This document shows, piece after piece, positions 1-5,990 of a stretch of 16,890 bases of DNA; positions within the stretch are counted from its first letter, which is position 1; every line of letters begins with the position of its first letter. The translations under genes were made by a program, and so were the position numbers. The notes under the pieces were generated by a model. The model made no database searches. It saw nothing but the letters and a program-made list of their open reading frames with translations, and was not told the DNA's origin. The stretch spans positions 1 through 16,890 of the forward strand of contig JBJEPR010000117.1 of the NCBI GenBank assembly GCA_051881335.1. The letters are read 5' to 3'. Source of the stretch: Fimenecus sp051881335 (GTDB lineage: Bacteria; Bacillota; Clostridia; Oscillospirales; Acutalibacteraceae).

Positions 1-98
1 CACTTAAATCTTATCGTTTTCCTTTTTCAAAACTACTCTTTATCAGTGGTTTCGGGCTGTCCCCTGTCTTTACGAAAGTGATTTAAGAGGATAGTAAT

Positions 99-599
99 GT
101 GGATTTTAAAAGATTATTTCTGGATAAAGTAACAATAGCACGAGGGTCGCCTGCTGATTTTTCAAAGTATTACGAAGATTCAAAGTATATGCGAGCAGGG
201 TTTGAAAAGTTAGTCGAGCAAGAAACTTTAATTCCTTTTTTTGCACTGTTCGGTGACAAAATGATTGGAAAAATTTACTTTGTCACCAAATTAAAGGATT
301 TGCAAATTGCAGACGGAAAGCAAGTCGGTTACATTTGCAATTTGTATGTCAAAAAACCTTTTAGAAACAACGGCATTGGTACAATGCTTGTGGAGACAGT
401 CAAGCGGTATGCATCATCAAACGGGTTTTCAACATTAACACTTGGTGTTGAGGAAGATAATATAAAAAATATGTATCTTTATCATAAACTTGGGTTCAAC
501 AACAAGGTTAAAGATATGAACACGGATTTGCTTTTTAAGGACGCAGAAGGGAAAGCAATCATTGTGCATACATATGCTGTTTACAGTTGCGATTTGTAA
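99..599 (+). CDS. GNAT family N-acetyltransferase
   Basis: This 166-aa protein is a GCN5-related acetyltransferase, which transfers an acetyl group from acetyl-CoA to an amine; its substrate cannot be told. Visible are the acetyl-CoA pyrophosphate-binding motif A, RNNGIGT at residues 89-95, preceded by the beta strand GYICNLYVKKPF, and the typical late motif with N121, Y126, Y128 and KLGF at 130-133. The start is a GTG at 99, with an AAGAGG ribosome binding site at 85-90 and 8 bases of spacing; no in-frame ATG fits better. The gene is AT-rich compared with the genes after 2400. Hairpins carrying GGACAG/CTGTC words lie on both sides (54-71 and 606-624). Family assignment is firm; function is unknown. 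Confidence 0.88.
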   Translation: MDFKRLFLDKVTIARGSPADFSKYYEDSKYMRAGFEKLVEQETLIPFFALFGDKMIGKIYFVTKLKDLQIADGKQVGYICNLYVKKPFRNNGIGTMLVETVKRYASSNGFSTLTLGVEEDNIKNMYLYHKLGFNNKVKDMNTDLLFKDAEGKAIIVHTYAVYSCDL

Positions 600-605
600 A
601 GATAT

Positions 606-624
606 GGGACAGTCCGCTGTCTTT
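606..624 (+). terminator. Weak hairpin after the GNAT gene
   Basis: GACAG (608-612) pairs with CTGTC (617-621) around a 4-base loop TCCG, starting 7 bases after the GNAT stop codon and followed by only a short T run. It may be a weak terminator. The same words recur at 54-71 and 1289-1313. Confidence 0.35.
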
Positions 625-647
625 CAATACAATTAGGGGGTATAATT

Positions 648-1268
648 ATGGCAAATCGATACGCATTAACCGAGCGTCAAAAGGTAATGGACACATATTT
701 AAAGGGATGTGTCAATTTATACGGATTTGTGACTATAAGACAATTCCTTAAGGTGTTTAATCGGTACAATCAGCCCAAGCTTTTAAAGGAAGAACTTATA
801 AAATGCGCGGATAAGCTGGTGCGAAATTCTTATATGCATTACCAAATATACAGCAATGCAATTGTAAATACGCAGGTGGCAGATGAAAAAATCGGTGAGA
901 TTGTATCATACCAGTCCGGTAAGAAATACTATATGCCGCAAGAAAAGGAAATTCTTTCTTATGCAAACGAGCATTATTTTGAACAAACACCGCATACGAA
1001 AGAATTGGCGCGATTTTTAACGATGAATATGCAAGTCAATATGTTTGTGACGAATGCCTTTATGGAAAAATTGTTGTGGTATATCCGAATTGAAGAACCG
1101 CCGAGAGCACAGTACAGTTTAATAGAAGAATTTCATATAGAGCCGGAAAATATGGCACAAGCCGATGTATTGCTTCAAAGAATGACCGAAGTCCATAACA
1201 ATACCCGCAAATGGGCAAATTGCGGCTATACGCCGTATGAGTTGTTTTATGCGGAGCATGAAAATTGA
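648..1268 (+). CDS. Hypothetical protein, 206 aa
   Basis: I do not recognise this protein with confidence. It is a soluble, probably mostly helical protein with no signal peptide or membrane segment. A strong AGGGGG ribosome binding site (632-637) supports the ATG at 648. The N-terminal third (residues about 8-60) could be a helical DNA- or protein-binding region. The C-terminus carries an N-N-T-R-x-W-x-x-x-G-Y-T-P-x-E-L pattern, which recalls the tail of proteins linked to SEC-C-type domains, but no cysteine/histidine zinc motif is present to confirm that. It lies between two GGACAG-type hairpins and shares the AT-rich composition of the GNAT gene upstream, so both may have arrived together. 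Length, start signal and composition support a real gene; function is open. Confidence 0.7.
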   Translation: MANRYALTERQKVMDTYLKGCVNLYGFVTIRQFLKVFNRYNQPKLLKEELIKCADKLVRNSYMHYQIYSNAIVNTQVADEKIGEIVSYQSGKKYYMPQEKEILSYANEHYFEQTPHTKELARFLTMNMQVNMFVTNAFMEKLLWYIRIEEPPRAQYSLIEEFHIEPENMAQADVLLQRMTEVHNNTRKWANCGYTPYELFYAEHEN

Positions 1269-1288
1269 AAAGAATGATGAAAGACAGA

Positions 1289-1313
1289 GGGACAGGCAGT
1301 CCCCCTGTTTTTT
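1289..1313 (+). terminator. Rho-independent terminator of the 648-1268 gene
   Basis: ACAGG (1292-1296) pairs with CCTGT (1304-1308), with G-T wobble extension at 1290-1291/1309-1310, and is followed by six T's (1308-1313). It lies 20 bases after the stop codon. Confidence 0.6.
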
Positions 1314-1339
1314 CAGTTGGATATACCAATAAAAACTTT

Positions 1340-1425
1340 GCCATTCTGAACGAAGTGAAGAATCTCAAATCGTACAAAATGAAATTGTACAAAACGAGAT
1401 TCTTCGCCTGATGGCTCAGAATGAC
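1340..1425. repeat. Long imperfect inverted repeat of the CATTCTGA...GAAGAATCTC type
   Basis: The left arm (1340-1366) reads CATTCTGAAC...GAAGAATCTC and the right arm (1396-1425) reads the reverse complement, GAGATTCTTCG...GCTCAGAATGAC, with a few mismatches and indels. The centre holds two direct copies of a GTACAAAA word (1372-1379 and 1387-1394). I know this kind of CATTCTGAGCGAAG-like sequence as a dispersed intergenic repeat in gut Bacillota. No gene lies here. Confidence 0.6.
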
Positions 1426-1466
1426 AATTGGGCGAGCGCGGTTTTTTTCGAAAACGGGCACTTGAC

Positions 1467-1639
1467 GGCGGGGGCAAGCCCCCGCCCTACCCTAAAGATT
1501 TTGTTTCGTACGTAGGGGAACGGTTGTACCGTTTTGTAAAATCGCATTAAAACCCGTGGGCGAACATAGTTCGCCCTACGAATTGTAGGGAACGACCTAA
1601 GTATCGTTCCGAGAACCGCCCGATTCATTGGGACGGCGG
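1467..1639. repeat. Cluster of five short palindromic hairpins
   Basis: Five hairpins follow one another in a gene-free gap. GGCGGGGGC/GCCCCCGCC (1467-1486) is followed by a CCCTAC end. AACGGT/ACCGTT (1519-1533) is preceded by GTAGGGG. GGGCGAAC/GTTCGCCC (1558-1576) has CGT and TACG outer ends. GGAACGA/TCGTTCC (1589-1610) is preceded by TGTAGG. CCGCC/GGCGG lies at 1616-1639. Three of the first four sit beside a GTAGGG or CCCTAC word and the third carries CCCTACG, while inner stems and loops differ. The rest of the gap 1269-1685 holds no gene I can support. Confidence 0.6.
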
Positions 1640-1685
1640 GGCAAAAACATATCGGATTTTATGGGAGGCGTGAAAACCCGCTCTT

Positions 1686-1991
1686 TTAAAAATCGTCTGC
1701 TGAAATACCGTCTGTTCGAGGAGAAAAAACTTCCTGATACCAATGTGCTCCAAGACGGAAGGCGTAGACAAACATATCCTCTTGTTCTTCTGTGTTCAAT
1801 TGCATTTGCAAATTACAGTATGCCTGAAAGTGCTCCAATCCTTTTTCGTCTAATCCGTTTTTTATACATGTTGCAAGTTCGTCCTGCTTTTTCAGAAGCA
1901 GTTTATATTTCTGTGCCTCTTTTCCGTGCCCGAATGTGCGGTCAATCGGACAGAGATTTCCATTATAGAAGTTTTTTAGAATAGCTGCCAT
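1686..1991 (-). CDS. DUF6809 family small protein
   Basis: This 101-aa protein resembles the DUF6809 family of small helical proteins of unknown function in Clostridia. The family pattern is visible: the opening LKNFYNGNLCPIDRTFG, a central charged helix rich in K, E and L, then a closing FVYAFRLGAHWYQEVF helix. Length is normal for the family. The ATG at 1991 has a near-perfect GAGGAGG ribosome binding site (about 1998-2004). The promoter is TTGACA-N17-TAATAT on the minus strand (2057 down to 2029). The gene is divergent from the XRE regulator at 2119, and both promoters carry copies of one dyad repeat, so the two are probably regulated together. The plus-strand reading frame across it is antisense shadow. 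Confidence 0.8.
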   Translation of the reverse strand: MAAILKNFYNGNLCPIDRTFGHGKEAQKYKLLLKKQDELATCIKNGLDEKGLEHFQAYCNLQMQLNTEEQEDMFVYAFRLGAHWYQEVFSPRTDGISADDF

Positions 1992-2028
1992 ACAACTTCC
2001 TCCTCGTAAATGGTGTTACTTTAATTCT

Positions 2029-2057
2029 ATATTACAACAGAAGTGTTATATTGTCAA
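2029..2057 (-). promoter_or_regulatory. Sigma-A promoter of the DUF6809 gene
   Basis: Read on the minus strand, TTGACA (2057-2052) is followed by a 17-base spacer and TAATAT (2034-2029), a near-consensus vegetative promoter about 37 bases upstream of the start codon. One copy of the dyad repeat (2034-2054) covers the spacer. Confidence 0.75.
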
Positions 2058-2079
2058 GACAACAAAAGTGTTATATTGT
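2034..2079. promoter_or_regulatory. Two 21-bp dyad repeats, likely XRE operator
   Basis: Two copies of a 21-base element (2034-2054 and 2059-2079) lie 25 bases apart and differ at one position; both contain AAGTGTTATATTGT. Each copy is an imperfect palindrome: ends ACAA and TTGT, with matching AA and TT inside, 14 of 21 positions symmetric. The first copy covers the minus-strand promoter spacer. The second lies where the plus-strand promoter must be: TTGTCA at 2051-2056 and TATATT at 2072-2077, with a short 15-base spacer. The arrangement suits the neighbouring XRE protein repressing both directions; binding is inferred. Confidence 0.65.
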
Positions 2080-2118
2080 AAAATGATGTATCATAGATAA
2101 ACAAAGGGGATTTGATTT

Positions 2119-2343
2119 ATGTATTATACACAAAGGTTGAAAGATATTCGAGAGTATCACGAATTAACGCAAAAGCAGGTTGCAGAAGGTATCGGTATGA
2201 AGCAGGAACAATACCAAAGATATGAATCCGGAAAAAATGAAATCAAAGCAAGTCACATTATAAAATTGTGCAAATTCTATGACTTATCCGCCGATTATAT
2301 TCTCGGGCTTACGGAACTGAAAAAAGAATTGCCGAAACGGTAA
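2119..2343 (+). CDS. XRE-family helix-turn-helix regulator, 74 aa
   Basis: This is a short DNA-binding protein made almost entirely of one XRE/Cro-CI helix-turn-helix domain (residues about 5-66). The pattern is clear: LKDIREYHELTQKQVAEGIG for helices 1-2, then QEQYQRYESGKNEIKASH with the recognition helix, then LCKFYDLSADYILGL closing the fold. No effector or dimerisation domain follows. The ribosome binding site AAAGGGGA (2103-2110) lies 8 bases before the ATG. It is divergent from the DUF6809 gene, and the shared region holds two dyad repeats that are its probable operators, so I infer an autoregulator of a two-gene module. A phage- or element-derived origin is possible from the small size and AT-rich setting. 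Confidence 0.88.
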   Translation: MYYTQRLKDIREYHELTQKQVAEGIGMKQEQYQRYESGKNEIKASHIIKLCKFYDLSADYILGLTELKKELPKR

Positions 2344-2383
2344 CGCGGCAATTTACGGCAGACTGCAATTTGCTTTTAAAATC

Positions 2384-2412
2384 TTGACAACGCGCTGGAT
2401 TTACAATATAAT
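2384..2412 (+). promoter_or_regulatory. Consensus sigma-A promoter of the LRR gene
   Basis: TTGACA (2384-2389), a 17-base spacer and TATAAT (2407-2412) match the vegetative consensus at every position. Transcription would start near 2419, giving a leader of about 36 bases before the ATG at 2455. Confidence 0.85.
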
Positions 2413-2454
2413 GCAAATGAAGTCTATTCTCAATAAATTGATCGGAGGATAAAA

Positions 2455-3687
2455 ATGGGGAAAAGAATTTTTGCGGTTCTGTTGGTGCTGATTTGCTTGT
2501 TGCCTTGCGCCATTTTGCCCGTGTCGGCAGAGGGTGAATATCAGTATACTTATGATTCGAATTTAGGCGGATTACGGCTGAAAGGGTATACCGGTGTCGG
2601 CGGGGAAATTGTCATTCCGAGTGAGATTGACGGGCAAAGGGTTGTCTGTGTGGAAAATGTGTTCAAAAATGTTTCGCTTACAAAGGTGACGGTGCCCGAG
2701 GGCGTGCGCAGATTAGAAGAGACTTTTGACGGACAAACGGCTTTGAAAGAGGTTGTTTTGCCCACAAGTTTAGAAGAAATCTATTGCTTTTCGTTTCGCA
2801 ATACCGGATTGCGAGAGTTGATTTTGCCCGAGGGTTTAACTACGATTACCATTGACTCCATTTGCAACAATGCGAATTTACGCACACTCGCCATTCCGGC
2901 TTCGTGCAAATGGGTGCATACGGCGGGGATTTATGATAATCCGGCACTTACCAAACTTACGGTTGCATCCGGAAATGAAAATTGGACAACGGTTGCAAAC
3001 GGCGTGCTTTTAATGCAAAAGTCCTCAAATGAAGTGGTTGCCAGCGCAAACGGTGCGGTGCCGCGGGTGTTGGAAGTCCCCAATCAGGTTACGCATATTC
3101 GGTCTTATGCATTGTCAGGGTGTCCGAATTTGGAAACTTTAATTTTGCCCGAATCCGTAGGCGGAATGGACGGCGATGTGATTTTGAATTGCCCGAAATT
3201 TACAACGATTTATGCGAAAGCATCGCGCTTTGATATGCCGCCGTATGCGTTTCGCGACAGAAAAGGGCAGGTAACGGTGTATTGCAATGCTTCGCCGAAT
3301 ATGGAACCGTCCGAAAACTTCACGGTCAAACCGTATGTCAGCGGTATGGAAAACGAAGCGTTGACCACTGCGGCGGCGAAAAATCCGACGCAAGCGCCCG
3401 CCAAAACCGACAGCACGGTGAAATCGACGACAACCACAGCACCGACAGAGACTACGGCGCTGACGGAAACCACAAGTGAAATGCTTTCGGAAATGACTAC
3501 CGTGACTGAAACGGAAACGGGTTCCGAAATTCCTGCCAATTGGTCGTTGCGCCCCGATGCGGCGACACCAAACCACCGTGGTGCCATCATCGGCGGTACA
3601 GTTGCAGGGGCTTTGCTACTTGCGGCGGGAATAACGGTTGTCATTCTTTGGAAAAAAGACAAATTGCCGGGCCTTAAGAAAAAATAA
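2455..3687 (+). CDS. Secreted, membrane-anchored leucine-rich-repeat protein (LRR_5/BspA-like)
   Basis: This 410-aa protein has a signal peptide (residues 1-25: KR, a hydrophobic stretch, then PVSA-E). Residues about 30-275 form repeats of the LRR_5/BspA type, seen as recurring L-x-x-L-x-[LIV]-P-x-[GS]-[LV] units such as LTKVTVPEGV, LKEVVLPTSL and LRELILPEGL. Residues about 305-365 are a Thr/Glu/Ser-rich stalk. One transmembrane helix (about 377-397) and a Lys-rich tail end the protein. It should therefore stand on the outer face of the membrane with its repeats exposed. There is no LPxTG motif or S-layer domain. GGAGG at 2444-2448 sets the start. BspA-like proteins are associated with binding to host or bacterial surfaces; the ligand here is unknown. 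It is transcribed alone. Confidence 0.87.
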   Translation: MGKRIFAVLLVLICLLPCAILPVSAEGEYQYTYDSNLGGLRLKGYTGVGGEIVIPSEIDGQRVVCVENVFKNVSLTKVTVPEGVRRLEETFDGQTALKEVVLPTSLEEIYCFSFRNTGLRELILPEGLTTITIDSICNNANLRTLAIPASCKWVHTAGIYDNPALTKLTVASGNENWTTVANGVLLMQKSSNEVVASANGAVPRVLEVPNQVTHIRSYALSGCPNLETLILPESVGGMDGDVILNCPKFTTIYAKASRFDMPPYAFRDRKGQVTVYCNASPNMEPSENFTVKPYVSGMENEALTTAAAKNPTQAPAKTDSTVKSTTTTAPTETTALTETTSEMLSEMTTVTETETGSEIPANWSLRPDAATPNHRGAIIGGTVAGALLLAAGITVVILWKKDKLPGLKKK

Positions 3688-3712
3688 CGGTTCGTGCGTT
3701 GCAACACAAAAA

Positions 3713-3756
3713 AATCACGGGAGGCCTGTAAGCGGGGTGCCCGTGATTGTTTTTTC
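3713..3756 (+). terminator. Terminator of the LRR gene
   Basis: AATCACGGG (3713-3721) pairs perfectly with CCCGTGATT (3740-3748) around an 18-base loop, followed by a G and a run of seven T's. It lies 26 bases after the stop codon. Confidence 0.75.
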
Positions 3757-3786
3757 TATAAATTTTTGTTGGCAGAGGGCGACGGC

Positions 3787-3820
3787 AAAAAAACAAGGGT
3801 ACGGTGAAAACCGTACCCTT
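3787..3820 (-). terminator. Terminator of gap
   Basis: AAGGGTACGGT (3795-3805) pairs with ACCGTACCCTT (3810-3820) around a GAAA (plus) or TTTC (minus) tetraloop. On the minus strand the hairpin is followed by seven T's (complement of 3787-3793), a strong rho-independent terminator just after the gap stop codon. Confidence 0.85.
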
Positions 3821-3845
3821 GTAAACTTTACAGTTTAAATTTTTC

Positions 3846-4883
3846 TTACGCAAGCTCAGCGAAGTACTTGATGGTGCGGACCATCTGGCTTGTGTAGGAG
3901 TTTTCGTTGTCATACCACGAAACAACCTGTACTTCATAGAGGTCGTCCGCAATCTTCGCAACCATAGTCTGGGTAGCATCGAACAAAGAGCCGAAGCGCA
4001 TACCGATAACATCGGAGGAAACAATCGGGTCTTCGTTGTAGCCGAAGCTCTCGGAAGCCGCCGCTTTCATTGCCGCGTTGATGCCCTCTTTGGTCACATC
4101 AGCACCCTTGACAACTGCGGTCAAAATGGTGGTGGAACCGGTCGGAACGGGCACGCGCTGTGCGGAGCCGATCAGCTTGCCGTTGAGTTCCGGAATGACC
4201 AAGCCGATTGCTTTTGCAGCGCCGGTGGAGTTGGGAACGATGTTTGCAGCGCCTGCGCGTGCACGGCGAAGGTCACCTTTTCTGTGCGGGCCGTCCAAAA
4301 TCATCTGGTCGCCGGTGTAGGCGTGAATGGTGCTCATAATACCGCTCTGAATCGGTGCATAGTCGTTCAAAGCCTTTGCCATAGGCGCCAAGCAGTTGGT
4401 GGTGCAGGAAGCCGCAGAAATGATTTTGTCGTCTGCGGTAAGCGTGTTTTCGTTTACGCTGTAAACGATGGTTTTCAGGTCATTGCCTGCGGGAGCGGAA
4501 ATAACAACTTTCTTTGCGCCTGCGTCAATGTGTGCCTGAGATTTGTCTTTCGAGCAGTAGAAACCGGTGCACTCGAGAACAACATCGACGCCGATTTCGC
4601 CCCAGGGGAGCTCTGCCGCGTTTGCTTTTGCATAGATTTTCAGGGTTTTGCCGTCCACAGTGATGGTGCCTGCTTCGTCGTCTGCGGAAACGGTGTGTGC
4701 CGCTTCGCCGATTTTGCCGCAGTAGCCGCCCTGCGCGGTGTCATACTTCAGAAGATGAGCAAGCATAGAGGGCTTGGTAAGGTCGTTGATTGCAACAACT
4801 TCATAGCCTTCTGCACCGAACATCTGTCTGAATGCGAGACGGCCGATGCGGCCGAACCCATTGATTGCTACTTTAACTGCCAT
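3846..4883 (-). CDS. gap: Glyceraldehyde-3-phosphate dehydrogenase, type I
   Basis: The enzyme oxidises glyceraldehyde 3-phosphate to 1,3-bisphosphoglycerate with NAD+ and phosphate, in cytosolic glycolysis. The 345-aa length is close to the family norm. The Rossmann motif INGFGRIGR is at 7-15, with Asp34 in the NAD-binding position. The active-site motif SCTTNC places the catalytic cysteine at 160, and His187 in STIHAYTGDQ is the general base. The C-terminal WYDNENSYTSQM is typical. The true start is the ATG at 4883: GGAGGT (4896-4891) precedes it by 7 bases and homology begins there, while the open frame upstream to 4955 crosses the promoter. It is transcribed alone from TTGCAA-N17-TAGAAT and ends at a strong terminator. 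The 242-aa plus-strand frame over it is antisense shadow. Confidence 0.97.
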   Translation of the reverse strand: MAVKVAINGFGRIGRLAFRQMFGAEGYEVVAINDLTKPSMLAHLLKYDTAQGGYCGKIGEAAHTVSADDEAGTITVDGKTLKIYAKANAAELPWGEIGVDVVLECTGFYCSKDKSQAHIDAGAKKVVISAPAGNDLKTIVYSVNENTLTADDKIISAASCTTNCLAPMAKALNDYAPIQSGIMSTIHAYTGDQMILDGPHRKGDLRRARAGAANIVPNSTGAAKAIGLVIPELNGKLIGSAQRVPVPTGSTTILTAVVKGADVTKEGINAAMKAAASESFGYNEDPIVSSDVIGMRFGSLFDATQTMVAKIADDLYEVQVVSWYDNENSYTSQMVRTIKYFAELA

Positions 4884-4926
4884 TGGGATTACCTCCAAAA
4901 AATAATATTTATTTTTTTGCGATACT

Positions 4927-4955
4927 ATTCTATAACGGAACTGCAAAATTTGCAA
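4927..4955 (-). promoter_or_regulatory. Promoter of gap
   Basis: On the minus strand TTGCAA (4955-4950), 17 bases and TAGAAT (4932-4927) form a good sigma-A promoter. The leader of about 35-40 bases is T/A-rich and ends in the GGAGGT ribosome binding site. Confidence 0.65.
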
Positions 4956-5030
4956 GAACTTTTGGGAATTTTCTGCTGTTTTGTGAAAACTTTGTCAAAC
5001 TGCCTAAAATAATTTGTAAATCCGCGTGTG

Positions 5031-5060
5031 TTGGGTATGCTATTGCTATATGCATATAGT
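5031..5060 (+). promoter_or_regulatory. Possible promoter of the kinase-like gene
   Basis: TTGGGT (5031-5036), 18 bases and TATAGT (5055-5060) precede the kinase-like gene. TATAAA at 5060-5065 is an alternative -10. The match is moderate. Confidence 0.4.
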
Positions 5061-5102
5061 ATAAACCCGAACGGCCGCAGTATGCATTTTTCAAAGGGGG
5101 TT

Positions 5103-5837
5103 ATGCAAACGGAACTTTTGGAGTCTCTGCATCGGTTGGAGGCGGATTTTGCCGTGCAGGAAAAAAACAGCAAAATCCGCGCCGAACTGCAAAATTATTT
5201 TGATACCCTGCACGAAGCTGAACAAGACGCACACGCGCCGCAGTTGTTGGCGGCACGCGTCGGCGGCTTGCGCTTGCTGCGTGCTTTGCAAAACCGCACG
5301 CCGCCGCAGGCGACTGCCCCGCGTTTTGCCGTACCGATTTCCGCGCTTTGTGAAAGTGCGGCGTTTTGTGCGGATTTGTTATGCGGAGAAGTGCAAAAAC
5401 GCGTATTTTTCACGGGCGAAGCAGATGTTTTTGCCGCTTGCCGTCCGCAGGCGACCCTGTGGACCGTGCTCAACCTGCTGTCGAATGCCTTACGGTACAG
5501 CACAGGACGGTATGTTTTTGTCGATACTGTGCGCGTCGGTGCGCGGGCTGTGCTGACTGTTGCAAGCGAGGGCGATTTCCCCGTTTCCGCTTTTTATGCG
5601 GCGCAGACGCGCAAAGGCAGCGGACTGTGGTTTTCCGCGCAAACCGCTCGCTTGCACGGCGGCACGGTATATTTGATACAATCTAACGGATTTGCCTCGG
5701 TACGGCTTGCGTTCCCCGTCGCCGAGCCTTCTTTGCCGCAATGGGTGATCCCCGATTTTACAGACTGGCTTGCCGACGGGCTGTCACCGATATATACCGC
5801 GCTTTGCGACAGCATTTTCCCGAATTCCGCCCGATAA
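5103..5837 (+). CDS. Histidine-kinase-like ATPase-domain protein lacking a clear histidine box
   Basis: This 244-aa protein has the C-terminal part of a sensor-kinase ATPase fold. An N box is seen at about 119-133 (WTVLNLLSNALRYS, Asn124 and Asn128), a beta strand VLTVASEGDF at 150-159, and a G2-like loop KGSGLWFSAQ at 171-180 followed by HGGTVYL. The D-x-G-x-G loop is degenerate, being SEGDF. The N-terminal 100 residues are Leu/Ala/Glu-rich helices with no H-[DE]-x-[KR]-x-P phosphoacceptor box, no membrane segment and no sensor domain. I chose the ATG at 5103, but the AAGGGGG signal (5094-5100) is unusually close; ATG 5082 or TTG 5118 are possible. No response regulator is adjacent. It may be a degenerate kinase, a Spo0B-like phosphotransferase or an anti-sigma-type ATPase. 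Confidence 0.65.
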   Translation: MQTELLESLHRLEADFAVQEKNSKIRAELQNYFDTLHEAEQDAHAPQLLAARVGGLRLLRALQNRTPPQATAPRFAVPISALCESAAFCADLLCGEVQKRVFFTGEADVFAACRPQATLWTVLNLLSNALRYSTGRYVFVDTVRVGARAVLTVASEGDFPVSAFYAAQTRKGSGLWFSAQTARLHGGTVYLIQSNGFASVRLAFPVAEPSLPQWVIPDFTDWLADGLSPIYTALCDSIFPNSAR

Positions 5838-5937
5838 AAATCGGTAAAAGCGCGCAATCCGATTGAAAAACGCCCTGCCGCACCGAAAATACAGCCGAAA
5901 TGCGGCAAAATCCGCGGTTTTCGGGCAAAATTGCCCG

Positions 5938-5974
5938 TTGCGGTTCTTTTGAACCTATGATATAATCATATCAT
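5938..5974 (+). promoter_or_regulatory. Promoter of the DUF1836 gene with two nested dyads
   Basis: TTGCGG (5938-5943), 17 bases and TATAAT (5961-5966) form a sigma-A promoter. The spacer holds the inverted repeat GGTTC-TTTT-GAACC (5942-5955). The -10 lies in an 18-base near-palindrome (5957-5974, 16 of 18 positions symmetric) that starts and ends ATGATAT/ATATCAT. Both dyads are in places where a repressor would block transcription; the DUF1836 protein itself is a candidate binder. Confidence 0.6.
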
Positions 5975-5990
5975 ATTGAAAGGAGGAGAT

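Noticed and set aside
3..87. 8-base inverted repeat CTTAAATC/GATTTAAG about 70 bases apart before the GNAT gene
   Set aside because: It is short and AT-rich, likely chance, and the window edge prevents seeing whether it is part of a larger element.
1467..1639. CRISPR-like array
   Set aside because: The hairpins have no identical repeat unit or regular spacer length, and no cas gene is nearby.
1628..1984. 118-aa plus-strand open frame
   Set aside because: It is antisense to the DUF6809 gene, which has a family match, ribosome binding site and promoter; this frame has none of these.
2034..2079. Iterons of a replication origin
   Set aside because: Only two copies exist, no replication protein is nearby, and both copies lie on divergent promoters, which fits operators better.
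4284..5012. 242-aa plus-strand open frame
   Set aside because: It is antisense to gap, rich in cysteine and phenylalanine as expected from reverse-frame reading, and crosses the gap promoter.
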